Origin: an uncultured Clostridium sp.
GTDB lineage: Bacteria > Bacillota > Clostridia > Peptostreptococcales > Peptostreptococcaceae
Direction: 5' to 3'
Assembly: GCA_945931665.1 (NCBI GenBank)
Contig: CAMEPL010000010.1
Location: 1 to 49,028 of the forward strand
Length of the DNA stretch: 49,028 nucleotides
Shown: positions 1 through 7,794 of the stretch, one piece after another
Layout: each line of letters begins with the position of its first letter
Numbering within the stretch: the stretch's first letter is position 1
Made by a program: the position numbers and the translations under genes
Notes under the pieces: model-generated
The model's database searches: none
Told to the model about the DNA's origin: nothing
The model's input: only the letters and a program-made list of their open reading frames with translations

Positions 1-20
1 AAAAAATAATATTATTATAT

Positions 21-57
21 AAATAAAAGCTATGTTCAAATAACATAGCTTTTATTT
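21..57 (-). terminator. Rho-independent terminator after argH
   Basis: An inverted repeat of 16 bp (AAATAAAAGCTATGTT and its complement) with a 5-nt loop lies just past the argH stop. The A-rich and T-rich flanks would let it work in both directions. Confidence 0.8.
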
Positions 58-80
58 ATATATAGAATTTACTAAGTTTA

Positions 81-1397
81 TTATTTTAAATTTTTCTTAA
101 TTCCCTTTTCAATTATATTATTATAATCGATAAAATCATATATATCCTCTTCAAATACTGGACTAAATTGTAATAATTCGTCTAATTTTAATTCTTCAAT
201 AGCCTTATCACGATCTTCACAATATATAACTATTTGTCCAACTATACTGTGAGCATCTCTGAACGGCACGTTTTTATTAACTAAATAATCAGCAACTTCT
301 GTAGCATTTAAAAATCCGCCTTTAACAGCTTTTTTCATATTATCTTCTCTAACTTTTAAAGTTCCTATCATACCCTCCATTATTTGTATACACATTTCAA
401 GAGTTTTTACACTATCAAAGAATCCTTCTTTATCTTCTTGCATATCTTTGTTGTAAGCAAGTGGTATACCTTTCATTACAGTAAATAATGCAAATAGGTT
501 TCCATAAACTCTACCAGTTTTACCTCTTATAAGCTCTGCTCCATCAGGATTTTTCTTTTGTGGCATTATAGAGCTTCCTGTAGTGAATAAGTCATCCATT
601 TCTATAAATTTAAATTCTTGAGAACTCCATAATATTAACTCTTCGCTTAATCTACTTAAATGCATCATTATTATAGAAAAATCACTCATAAGTTCAAGAA
701 GGTAGTCTCTATCACTTACACCATCCATAAAGTTATCCATTGGTTTTTTAAATCCTAATTTTTGTGCAGTTATATTTCTATCTATATTGTGAGTGGTACC
801 TGCAAGTGCACCACATCCTAAAGGAGATTCATCTAATATTTCTAAAGCATTTTTTATTCTCTTTTCATCTCTATCAAACATATTATAATATGCCATTAAA
901 TGATGTTTAAATGTAACTACTTGTGCTCTTTGTAAATGAGTATAGCCTGGCATTATAACTGAATTATTATCTGCTACTTCTTTTATTGTTTGTTTTAAAC
1001 TAGCAATATGACATACCATATCATTTGCTTTTTCCCTTGCATATAATCTCATATCTACAGCAACTTGGTCATTTCTGCTACGAGCAGTATGTAGTTTTTT
1101 ACCTACATCCCCTATTCTTTCAATTAAGTTTATTTCGACAAAGCTATGTATATCCTCATAATCACCATTTAGAGGTAGTTTACCTGATTCAATGTCTTCT
1201 AGTATTCCTTCAAGCCCTTCTGTTATTTGTCTTCCTTCTTCTTCTGTTAAAAGTCCAACTTGTACTTGCATATATACATGTGCCAAACTTCCCTCTATGT
1301 CTTTTTTATATAAAACATAGTCAAATCCAAAAGATTTATTAAACTCCTCCATTAATTTATTTTCGCCTTTTCTAAAACGTCCACCCCATAATTTCAT
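81..1397 (-). CDS. argH: Argininosuccinate lyase
   Basis: Cytosolic enzyme that splits argininosuccinate into arginine and fumarate, the last step of arginine synthesis. The protein opens with the family hallmark KLWGGRF and carries the fumarase/lyase signature GSSIMPQKKNPD. At 438 residues it is slightly shorter than the usual 450-470. The ORF track begins at a TTG three codons upstream, but GAGAGG almost touches that TTG and sits about 10 nt before the ATG at 1397, so I start there. No argG is adjacent. The upstream neighbour is a HAD phosphatase about 100 bp away with no terminator between them, so the two may be co-transcribed. The function call is secure. Confidence 0.95.
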   Translation of the reverse strand: MKLWGGRFRKGENKLMEEFNKSFGFDYVLYKKDIEGSLAHVYMQVQVGLLTEEEGRQITEGLEGILEDIESGKLPLNGDYEDIHSFVEINLIERIGDVGKKLHTARSRNDQVAVDMRLYAREKANDMVCHIASLKQTIKEVADNNSVIMPGYTHLQRAQVVTFKHHLMAYYNMFDRDEKRIKNALEILDESPLGCGALAGTTHNIDRNITAQKLGFKKPMDNFMDGVSDRDYLLELMSDFSIIMMHLSRLSEELILWSSQEFKFIEMDDLFTTGSSIMPQKKNPDGAELIRGKTGRVYGNLFALFTVMKGIPLAYNKDMQEDKEGFFDSVKTLEMCIQIMEGMIGTLKVREDNMKKAVKGGFLNATEVADYLVNKNVPFRDAHSIVGQIVIYCEDRDKAIEELKLDELLQFSPVFEEDIYDFIDYNNIIEKGIKKNLK

Positions 1398-1504
1398 ATA
1401 CTTCAATCCTCTCTATATTTGTATATATTGTATAAAACTTATATTATTTAAATTTTTAAACAGTAAAAATTTTTAATATAATCTCCCTTAAATTAATTTA
1501 TAAA

Positions 1505-2326
1505 TTAAACTTCTAAAAATTTATAAATTGCCTTTGCTACTCCATTTTCTATATTTGTAGAAGTGACATAATCACCTTGTTTTTTAACAGCATCATCTGC
1601 ATTTCCCATAACTACTCCCATTCCCGCAAATTTTAGCATATCTAAATCATTATAGTTATCTCCAAATGCAATAACTTCTTCTCTCTGTATTCCCAGATAT
1701 TTTACTAATTCTTTTAATGCTTCTCCTTTATTTACACCTTTATGCATAATTTCTACATTATTAAACCAAGATGAAGTAGTTTCAATATCTTCTATTTCAT
1801 TAAGTTCACTTTTAACTCTCTTTAATTTATCCATATCATGGTCATCTATAGCAATAATTTTTAAAATTTGATGCTTTCCTACCTCTTCTTTTAAATCATC
1901 TCCAAAATGAATATTTATATCATCATTAAAAAAGTTTTTTAATCTCTCTTGAGTTTTCTTTTTATCTTCTTTACTTAGATTTTTACACATCATAGTATTT
2001 TCAGAATAAAGTTGATAATATATTTTATTTTTTTCAAATACATCTATTATTTTTAAACAAATATCATTTGGAATACTATTTTTATAGATAAGCCTATTAG
2101 TTTTGGTTTCTTTGATTATAGCTCCATTACATGCAATTAAAGGTGTATTTATATCTAAAAAATCAAAGTGTTCTCTAGCTGAATTATAAATTCTACCACT
2201 AGCTGGTACTATTTTGACACCTTTTTGAAGTGCTTTACTTAAAGCTATTTTATTTTCTTTTGTTATTTTGTGATTATCCCCAAGTAGCGTTCCATCCATA
2301 TCTGAAACAATTAATTTATATTCCAT
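1505..2326 (-). CDS. Cof-type HAD-IIB family phosphatase
   Basis: A 273-residue haloacid dehalogenase-superfamily hydrolase of the Cof/YidA group, soluble and Mg-dependent, probably acting on sugar phosphates or other small phosphometabolites. Motif I is DMDGTLL near residue 9 with the nucleophilic and acid/base aspartates. A conserved lysine lies in the middle region, and motif IV is GDNYNDLDML near residue 220. The large insertion between motifs II and III is the C2B cap typical of this group. Shine-Dalgarno AGGAG precedes the ATG. The substrate cannot be told from sequence. It probably shares a transcript with argH downstream, with no evident pathway link. Confidence 0.88.
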   Translation of the reverse strand: MEYKLIVSDMDGTLLGDNHKITKENKIALSKALQKGVKIVPASGRIYNSAREHFDFLDINTPLIACNGAIIKETKTNRLIYKNSIPNDICLKIIDVFEKNKIYYQLYSENTMMCKNLSKEDKKKTQERLKNFFNDDINIHFGDDLKEEVGKHQILKIIAIDDHDMDKLKRVKSELNEIEDIETTSSWFNNVEIMHKGVNKGEALKELVKYLGIQREEVIAFGDNYNDLDMLKFAGMGVVMGNADDAVKKQGDYVTSTNIENGVAKAIYKFLEV

Positions 2327-2385
2327 TCGAGCTCCTCATTTGCATATTAATATTATTTACAACAATTCCCATTACCCTATTATAG

Positions 2386-2394
2386 ATTATAACA
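2386..2394 (-). promoter_or_regulatory. Extended -10 promoter before the HAD gene
   Basis: On the minus strand TGTTATAAT gives a perfect -10 with the TG extension about 60 bp upstream of the HAD start codon. The -35 region is poor. No other good promoter lies in this gap. Confidence 0.45.
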
Positions 2395-2481
2395 TAAGAG
2401 TTTTTATTTTAAAATAACACTTTAGATGACTTAAAATATAGAAATAAAAATCTAAGGCTAAATATTAATTTTTATAATAAA

Positions 2482-2521
2482 AAAATACTGTCCTAACTCG
2501 AAAGTTAAGACAGTATTTTTT
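2482..2521 (-). terminator. Terminator after ridA
   Basis: A long hairpin (AAAAATACTGTC paired with GACAGTATTTTT, plus an inner TAACT/AGTTA stem around CGAA) begins a few bases past the ridA stop and ends in a T-run on the minus strand. Confidence 0.85.
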
Positions 2522-2525
2522 ATTA

Positions 2526-2906
2526 TTATAATACTGCTATTAATTCTATTTCAACTTTTACGTCTTTTGGAAGTCTAGCAACTTCTACACAAGCTCTAGC
2601 AGGTTTATTTTCTCCAAAGTATTCAGCATATACTTCATTTATTTGTGCAAATTCGTTCATATCTTTTATGAATACTGTAGTTTTAACTACATTTGAGAAA
2701 TCTGCTCCAGCTTCTTTTAATATAGCTTGAAGATTTTTTAATGATTGAGCTGTTTGAGCTTTTACATCTCCTTCTACTATTTCCATTGTTTCAGGAACGA
2801 AAGGAACTTGTCCTGATACGAATAATAAGTTACCAGCTTTTACAGCTTGAGAATATGGTCCTATAGCTGCTGGTGCATTTTCTGTATGTATTATTTGGTT
2901 TGCCAT
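2526..2906 (-). CDS. ridA: RidA family enamine/imine deaminase
   Basis: A 126-residue protein of the RidA/YjgF/YER057c family, the usual length. Members form trimers and hydrolyse reactive 2-aminoacrylate and other imines released by PLP enzymes, which protects targets such as transaminases. The C-terminal block [22 protein letters not shown] holds the family's conserved arginine (ARACVEV) and glutamate. AGGAGG stands 7 nt before the ATG. It appears monocistronic: its own promoter lies upstream and a strong terminator follows. Some family members lack deaminase activity, so the exact substrate is inferred. Confidence 0.93.
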   Translation of the reverse strand: MANQIIHTENAPAAIGPYSQAVKAGNLLFVSGQVPFVPETMEIVEGDVKAQTAQSLKNLQAILKEAGADFSNVVKTTVFIKDMNEFAQINEVYAEYFGENKPARACVEVARLPKDVKVEIELIAVL

Positions 2907-2963
2907 TAAAATAACCTCCTATAATCTATTAATTATTTATATAATTTTTTATATTGCTACTTA

Positions 2964-2992
2964 ATAGTACCTTATATTTATTTTTTAGTCAA
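2964..2992 (-). promoter_or_regulatory. SigA-type promoter of ridA
   Basis: Minus-strand TTGACT, a 17-nt spacer and TACTAT lie about 60 bp before the ridA ATG. Confidence 0.7.
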
Positions 2993-3065
2993 CCGCTTAG
3001 ATGGGTGGTATTATTTGTATATTATCAACCTAGTTAAGATACTCTTCCCTATAAATATAATTTAT

Positions 3066-3770
3066 TTAATAAATATTTAAATATTCTTCTAACGTAGTAT
3101 TACCTTCTCTTAATCTATAACTTATATTTGCCCCAACATATCTATAATGCCATGGTTCGAATTTATAACCTGTTATGTCTGACTTACCTTTAGGATATCT
3201 CAATATAAATCCATATTTGTATGCATTTTCTTTAAGCCATTCATATTCTTTTGTATATTCAAATTTATCTTTTACAGATGTTTGTGGGTCTGCACCATTT
3301 AAGTCAAATGCTAGTCCTGTTTGGTGTTCACTATATCCTGGTTTTGCAGAAAAAGTATCTACATCAGAGTTTTTTTCTCCATAGCATTTATATAAATAGT
3401 CTTGTACATCATAACTTCTATATCTACTAACTATATTTAAAGATATTCCATCTTTTTGTGCATCTTTTTGCATATTATTAAATGCTTCTGTAGCATTATC
3501 AAATAATTCTTGGTTGTCTTTATATGTATAATTTTTCTCTAAACCATATCTCTTATTTACAATTATAGTACCTAATACGTTGTATGCGCCATTTTTATTT
3601 TTTGTTATTGTAGTTGTCTGTGCATTTACTTTTTCACTTGTTTGAGTATAAAGTGAATTTTGTGTTGATTTAATAGTTATATATTGTTTTGCCTCAAACC
3701 CTGTAAATATAGATATTATAAAGAGAGATAACAGTAATATTATTATTATTTTCTCATTTATTTTTTTCAT
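3066..3770 (-). CDS. VanY/DacB-type D-alanyl-D-alanine carboxypeptidase (M15B)
   Basis: An envelope zinc peptidase expected to trim terminal D-alanine from peptidoglycan stem peptides. The 234-residue protein has one N-terminal membrane anchor (IIIILLLSLFIISIF) followed by an extracellular M15 domain. The zinc site is seen as SEHQTGLAFD near residue 150 and EPWHYRY near residue 205. The ORF track starts 44 codons further up, but that stretch overlaps the terminator of the preceding gene and has no ribosome site, whereas AGGAGTG lies 5 nt before the ATG at 3770. Sequence does not separate housekeeping carboxypeptidase from a glycopeptide-resistance VanY; the absence of other van genes favours housekeeping. 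Confidence 0.88.
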   Translation of the reverse strand: MKKINEKIIIILLLSLFIISIFTGFEAKQYITIKSTQNSLYTQTSEKVNAQTTTITKNKNGAYNVLGTIIVNKRYGLEKNYTYKDNQELFDNATEAFNNMQKDAQKDGISLNIVSRYRSYDVQDYLYKCYGEKNSDVDTFSAKPGYSEHQTGLAFDLNGADPQTSVKDKFEYTKEYEWLKENAYKYGFILRYPKGKSDITGYKFEPWHYRYVGANISYRLREGNTTLEEYLNIY

Positions 3771-3882
3771 ATTCTCACTCCTATATATAAAACAGTATTT
3801 TTTCCTATTTTTACTGTATTTAGGAGTATATCCATAAAATAAAATTTTATAACATTGCATAAATACAAATATAATTTTCATA

Positions 3883-3921
3883 AAAAAATAACTGGATACC
3901 ATTTTAGGTACTCCAGTTATT
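3883..3921 (-). terminator. Terminator after the SH3/3D gene
   Basis: AATAACTGG..TACC and GGTA..CCAGTTATT form a hairpin followed by a T-run on the minus strand. It falls inside the spurious 5' extension of the VanY ORF. Confidence 0.85.
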
Positions 3922-3939
3922 CTTCCTAATAAATATCTA

Positions 3940-4821
3940 TTATTTTAATATTTGAATCTCTATGTTTCTAACGCCCCAAGAATTACATGCTGATTCACTA
4001 GCCATAAATATATCTATTTTATTTCCTTTTATTGCGCCACCACAGTCTTCTGCTACATAAACACCACCAAGTGCTGGTATATAAACTCTTGTTCCATAAG
4101 GAATTACACTTGGATCTACTGCTATTGTTCTACCTACTTTAGGTATTGCACCTGTAGATGTTATTCCATCACCTGCATATGCAGTTGCACTTACTGTCAT
4201 AGTTCTTGCTACATTTAATCCTGATGATTGAGCAGTTGAAGTAGATGTAGTTTGTGATGCTGTCGAATTTGTATTTTGAGTTGTTGTGTTTGTAGTTTCT
4301 ATAGATGTATTATATAAATCACTATAGTCGTGCTCATTTTCAACTTTAGTATCTACATATTTTCCACATATAAATCCTGTTTCATCATCTTCTAACTCTA
4401 TTTCATACCATCCATTTTCAAAAGCTTTTAATACTTTTACTGTATCTTCTTTTAATTTAGTTCCAACTATATCATATGATGTATCTGGTCCTTTTCTTAT
4501 ATTTAATTTATCTGCTGTTACTTCTCCGGCTAAAGTTATATATTGTCCATTTGTCCATGCTATTTTCCCATCTTCCATTTCGATTTTATACCATCCATTT
4601 TTTATAGATAATAGGTCTACTCCATCATTTTTTGAAAATGACCCAACTATATCATGTGAAGTTGATGGTCCACTTCTCACGTTTAATTTATCTGCTGTTA
4701 CTATTGCTGCTGATTCTTTTGTTTCTGAATCATTATTACTTTGCGCAAATACTGCTCCTGTGTTTAACATTGTAAGTATAGCCATTGTGGCGACTGTTGT
4801 TGTTTTTAAATATTTAATCAT
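3940..4821 (-). CDS. Secreted SH3b-SH3b-3D domain cell-wall protein
   Basis: A secreted 293-residue protein with an Ala-cleaved signal peptide ending near AVFAQS. Two bacterial SH3 domains follow (VTADKLNVRSGPST and VTADKLNIRKGPDT at about residues 45-100 and 105-165), then a Ser/Thr/Asn/Gln-rich linker and a C-terminal 3D domain (AVDPSVIPYGTRVYIP, then AEDCGGAIKGNKIDIF) with the three family aspartates. 3D domains resemble the MltA/Rpf-type lytic transglycosylase fold, so a wall-remodelling role is likely; SH3b repeats bind wall. GGGAGG precedes the ATG at 4821, which I prefer to the track start five codons earlier. About 350 bp of unexplained leader lies upstream. Confidence 0.88.
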   Translation of the reverse strand: MIKYLKTTTVATMAILTMLNTGAVFAQSNNDSETKESAAIVTADKLNVRSGPSTSHDIVGSFSKNDGVDLLSIKNGWYKIEMEDGKIAWTNGQYITLAGEVTADKLNIRKGPDTSYDIVGTKLKEDTVKVLKAFENGWYEIELEDDETGFICGKYVDTKVENEHDYSDLYNTSIETTNTTTQNTNSTASQTTSTSTAQSSGLNVARTMTVSATAYAGDGITSTGAIPKVGRTIAVDPSVIPYGTRVYIPALGGVYVAEDCGGAIKGNKIDIFMASESACNSWGVRNIEIQILK

Positions 4822-5176
4822 AATATTTCCTCCCATTTTAAAAGTTACAATTTTGTTACTTTTCTGTTCGTTGATATTAATTATATTACAACTTTGTCAT
4901 TTTTAAAATACTTTTTTGGCAAAAACCTAATCTCCAACCCCTAAAAGCCACAATTTTTAATCTACAATTTTATGTTACAGGCCAGTATTTGCAATAGATA
5001 CATGGGTTGTTATTTTTATACATAAGATTTCTTATTTTCTTTTTCCATAATTTCATTTATTTATATGTATTTCATAATTATAGTAAAAAACTATATAATT
5101 TTACCCTATCATAACTTTAAATTTAATTACAAAATTATTACTTAAAGTGATAAAAATATATAATTTCATTACAATA
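4822..5176 (-). other. Noncoding leader region of the 3D gene
   Basis: No gene is visible here. The minus strand has a perfect -10 (TATAAT) about 65 bp before the ATG, with a weak -35. Further up, CAACCC (5009-5004) can pair with GGGTTG (4940-4935) around a 63-nt loop containing a GGCC and GTGGC pair. I could not match it to a known riboswitch class. Confidence 0.4.
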
Positions 5177-5232
5177 AAAAAGAGACTGATATTTATAGAT
5201 TTTATATTAATCCAATAATATCTGTCTCTTTT
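5177..5232 (-). terminator. Terminator after mtnN
   Basis: AAAAGAGAC-(T)-GATATT pairs with AATATC-(T)-GTCTCTTTT across one mismatch, with a T-run on the minus strand. Confidence 0.8.
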
Positions 5233-5261
5233 AATTTATAAATATTTTTATATAAATAAAA

Positions 5262-5966
5262 TTATAATGCTCTTAACATCCTAAGTACTATATCTTTAGA
5301 ATTTTCAGCTGCTTTGTCTACGAACTCTTCATATGTTACATCAGCACTTCCATCAGCTTTGTCAGACATTGCTCTTATTATTACAAATGGTATATTATTT
5401 ACTGTACAAGCATGAGCTATTGCTCCACCTTCCATTTCACCACAGTAAGCTTTGAAGTCATTTTCAAGCTCTTCTTTTAATTCTTTTGAGCTTATAAATA
5501 TGTCACCAGTTGCAACTCTTCCTTTAACTATTTTAAAATCTTCACCTTCTGCTTGTTCTAAACTAGATTGATAAGCTGTTTCCATTAATGTTTCATCAGC
5601 TTTGAATACTGAGTTTTCCATTTGAGGTATTTGACCTTTTTTATAACCAAAAGCTGTTGCATCTACATCATATTGTATAGCTTCTGTAGATATTACTATA
5701 TCATTTACATCTAATGATGAATGTATCGCCCCTGCAACTCCTGTATTAACAACTGCATCAACATCAAATTCACTTATTAATATTTGAGCACATAATGCTG
5801 AATTTACTTTTCCTATTCCACATTGAACTAATACAACATCTTTTCCTTCTAATTTACCTATATAGAATTTTAAACTTGCTTTATCTACTGTTTTTTCTAT
5901 GTCCATCATTTGGATAAGAGTTCTTACCTCTTTATCCATAGCTCCGATTATTCCTATTTTTTTCAT
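5262..5966 (-). CDS. mtnN: 5'-methylthioadenosine/S-adenosylhomocysteine nucleosidase
   Basis: A cytosolic 234-residue nucleosidase that releases adenine from methylthioadenosine, S-adenosylhomocysteine and 5'-deoxyadenosine, feeding methionine salvage and the activated methyl cycle and clearing inhibitors of radical-SAM and methyl transfer. The start GIIGAMDKEV contains the catalytic-base glutamate of the family. MEGGAIAHAC binds the ribose, and the catalytic aspartate is in RAMSDKAD. Length is as expected. AGGAGG lies 6 nt before the ATG. A terminator-like hairpin sits just upstream of the ribosome site, so expression may depend on attenuation or on readthrough from degV. Confidence 0.95.
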   Translation of the reverse strand: MKKIGIIGAMDKEVRTLIQMMDIEKTVDKASLKFYIGKLEGKDVVLVQCGIGKVNSALCAQILISEFDVDAVVNTGVAGAIHSSLDVNDIVISTEAIQYDVDATAFGYKKGQIPQMENSVFKADETLMETAYQSSLEQAEGEDFKIVKGRVATGDIFISSKELKEELENDFKAYCGEMEGGAIAHACTVNNIPFVIIRAMSDKADGSADVTYEEFVDKAAENSKDIVLRMLRAL

Positions 5967-5994
5967 GTGATCCTCCTAAGATTCTTCTTTGTCT

Positions 5995-6023
5995 AAAAAA
6001 AATCGCTCTAATACAGAACGATT
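5995..6023 (-). terminator. Terminator-like hairpin in the mtnN leader
   Basis: On the minus strand AATCGTTCT and AGAGCGATT form a 9-bp stem with one G-U pair, a 5-nt loop and an eight-T run. It ends about 20 nt before the mtnN Shine-Dalgarno and lies beyond the separate degV terminator, so it is either a second degV terminator or an attenuator. Confidence 0.65.
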
Positions 6024-6042
6024 CCTTCATAATATATTTAAT

Positions 6043-6073
6043 AAAAAAGATATTATACTGTCAATATCTTTTC
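6043..6073 (-). terminator. Terminator after degV
   Basis: AAAAGATATT, an 8-nt loop and AATATCTTTT form a perfect hairpin with a T-rich tail on the minus strand. The loop also holds TTGACA, a possible -35 for mtnN (17 nt to TTAAAT). Confidence 0.65.
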
Positions 6074-6095
6074 TAAATTTTATTTTAAGGTTTTC

Positions 6096-6935
6096 TTATA
6101 ATACTGCTCCTAAAACTGCTCCTTGAGAAGTATATGTTCCCATTACAGGCCCAACTTCACTTATATACACTTCATCAAATTTATGAGTTTTCTCTATTAT
6201 TGAAAGTAGTTTCTGTGCTTTTTCTGGGCAATTTGCATGCATAAGGCATAATATTTTGTCTTTAGTATCTTCTATACTTGCAGTTATATTATTAGCAACT
6301 TTTTTAATACTATTACTTTCTCCTCTAGCCTTGTCTATAGGTTTAACAGCCCCTTCTTTTACCTGTACTATTGCTTTAAAATTTAATGCTCCTATTATTT
6401 TACCTGCTAGTGGACTTATTCTTCCACCTTTTATAGCATTTTCTAAAGTTTCTAATGTTCCATAGAATGAAATCTTATCTTTTAAATTTTCTATAGTATT
6501 AACTATTTCATCTATATCTTTGCCTTCAGAAATCATTTTAGATGCTTTTATCAATAAAAGACCTACTCCTATACTTCCAGTGTTAGAGTCAATTACTCTA
6601 ATTTCTTTTTCCTCATGATCTGATAAATATAAATCTCTTGCAAGTACAGCACTATTGTATGTTCCTGATAATTTAGCTCCTAAAGTTATTACAATTACTT
6701 TTTCTTCGCCTTGATATTCTTTAGAAAAACTTTCTGGAGATGGACAAAATGTTTTTGGCAGTTCTGCGCTTTCCTTCATTTTAGCATAAAACGTTTTATT
6801 ATCTATATCAACTCCAGCAGTATAATGTTCTTCCCCAAAAGATACACCAAGTGGTACTACATTAATATTAAATTTATTTAAAACTTCATCTGAAAGATCA
6901 CAAGAACCATCAGTTATCAGTTTAATTTTATCCAT
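6096..6935 (-). CDS. DegV family fatty-acid-binding protein
   Basis: A soluble 279-residue DegV/FakB-type protein. The family binds one fatty acid in a buried pocket, and FakB members present it to the kinase FakA for phosphorylation and use in phospholipid synthesis. Visible features are the N-terminal ITDGSCDLS, the central SGTYNSA motif and the C-terminal ligand-loop region. I start at the ATG at 6935 because GAGAGG is 6 nt upstream; the track start seven codons earlier lacks a site. A 16-bp palindrome between promoter and start suggests repression by the divergent TetR gene. No fakA is in the window, so the lipid role is family-based. Confidence 0.88.
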   Translation of the reverse strand: MDKIKLITDGSCDLSDEVLNKFNINVVPLGVSFGEEHYTAGVDIDNKTFYAKMKESAELPKTFCPSPESFSKEYQGEEKVIVITLGAKLSGTYNSAVLARDLYLSDHEEKEIRVIDSNTGSIGVGLLLIKASKMISEGKDIDEIVNTIENLKDKISFYGTLETLENAIKGGRISPLAGKIIGALNFKAIVQVKEGAVKPIDKARGESNSIKKVANNITASIEDTKDKILCLMHANCPEKAQKLLSIIEKTHKFDEVYISEVGPVMGTYTSQGAVLGAVL

Positions 6936-6971
6936 TTTTCTTCCTCTCTTATACATAATTATTTTTTTCAG

Positions 6972-6987
6972 TCGGTCGTACGACCGA
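6972..6987. promoter_or_regulatory. Perfect 16-bp palindrome, candidate TetR operator
   Basis: TCGGTCGTACGACCGA is fully self-complementary and GC-rich in an AT-rich gap. It lies about 6-21 nt downstream of the predicted degV transcription start, a classic operator or roadblock position, next to a divergent TetR gene. Confidence 0.75.
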
Positions 6988-6999
6988 TTTTATAATAAT

Positions 7000-7028
7000 A
7001 TTTTATTCTTTTATGTATTAAAAGTCAA
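7000..7028 (-). promoter_or_regulatory. SigA-type promoter of degV
   Basis: Minus-strand TTGACT, 17 nt, TAAAAT. Confidence 0.75.
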
Positions 7029-7059
7029 CATATTTAACAAAGTGTTTATATCACTTAAT

Positions 7060-7088
7060 TTGACTTTATTTTCATATACTATTATAAT
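7060..7088 (+). promoter_or_regulatory. SigA-type promoter of the TetR gene
   Basis: Plus-strand TTGACT, 17 nt, perfect TATAAT, about 50 bp before the ATG. Confidence 0.8.
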
Positions 7089-7141
7089 TTAAATAAATTT
7101 ATAAGATTATTTTTATTGTAAAAAAGGAAAGGTTATATTAT

Positions 7142-7696
7142 ATGAAGCCGACTAATATGAAAGCAAATATTCTAGCGGCCTCTACAAAATTAATGGCTAA
7201 ACAGGGGATAAAAAACACTAGTCTTTCAGATATAGCTAAAGAAGTTGGTATTAGCAAAGGTACTTTATATTATCATTACTCTAGTAAAGATGATATCGTT
7301 TGTGATATGGCTGATATGCATTTAAATATAATCACTAATTCACTTATTGAATGTCTGCAAAATGCGGACTTTCACTCTAGTACCGAAGAGTTTGTATCTG
7401 TTATACTAAATAAAATATCCGAAATAAAAAACCATGGAAGAATACATATGTATCTAATTTGTGAGGCTGTAACTAGCAACGAAAAACTTAGAGAAAGATT
7501 TAAAATTAAATATATACAATGGAGAAAAGCCTTAGAATTAGAAATCAAAAATACAACTAGTTTTAAAGAGGATTCTTTCCCAATTTCATTTTTATTGATA
7601 TCTATCGTAGATGGATTGGTAATACAAAGTTTATTAAAAACAGAGCAAATACCTTATGATGAAATTTCTAGATTTTTAATTACTTCATTAAAGTAA
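7142..7696 (+). CDS. TetR/AcrR family transcriptional regulator
   Basis: A 184-residue one-domain-plus-ligand-pocket repressor and the only convincing plus-strand gene in the window. The N-terminal helix-turn-helix is plain: TSLSDIAKEVGISKGTLYYHYSSKDDI at about residues 27-53. The C-terminal half is helical and variable, as usual for the ligand-binding and dimer domain. GGAAAGG precedes the ATG by 9 nt. It is divergent from degV and shares a short intergenic region with a GC-rich palindrome, so the likely target is degV. A fatty acid or acyl-CoA ligand is an inference from DegV function only. It converges on ileS and shares a bidirectional terminator with it. Confidence 0.9.
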   Translation: MKPTNMKANILAASTKLMAKQGIKNTSLSDIAKEVGISKGTLYYHYSSKDDIVCDMADMHLNIITNSLIECLQNADFHSSTEEFVSVILNKISEIKNHGRIHMYLICEAVTSNEKLRERFKIKYIQWRKALELEIKNTTSFKEDSFPISFLLISIVDGLVIQSLLKTEQIPYDEISRFLITSLK

Positions 7697-7735
7697 AAAT
7701 TTTTTATATTAATTTAAATATCTTTTAGTTATATC

Positions 7736-7777
7736 AAAAAAGAGTCGATTTGAAATATTTCAAATCGACTCTTTTTT
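7736..7777. terminator. Bidirectional terminator between the TetR gene and ileS
   Basis: A perfect 42-bp palindrome (AAAAAAGAGTCGATTTGAAAT and its complement) with A and T tracts on both sides terminates the convergent transcripts. Confidence 0.9.
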
Positions 7778-7794
7778 ATATTTTGATATAAAAA

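Noticed and set aside
1134-1140. TTCGACA, a Spo0A-box match
   Set aside because: It lies deep inside the argH coding sequence, far from any promoter.
1398-1406. TTG start of argH given by the ORF track
   Set aside because: The Shine-Dalgarno almost touches this TTG but is well spaced from the ATG at 1397, which gives the family N-terminus KLWGGRF.
3150-3165. tRNA T-loop-like GGTTCGAA
   Set aside because: It encodes the zinc-site region of the carboxypeptidase (EPWHYRY), and no cloverleaf can be drawn around it.
3771-3902. 44-codon N-terminal extension of the VanY-type ORF
   Set aside because: It overlaps the terminator of the upstream gene, has no ribosome site and would bury the membrane anchor inside the protein.
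4822-5176. c-di-AMP (ydaO-type) riboswitch before the 3D gene
   Set aside because: The expected conserved purine-rich blocks are not found on the minus strand; only a weak long-range pairing is seen.
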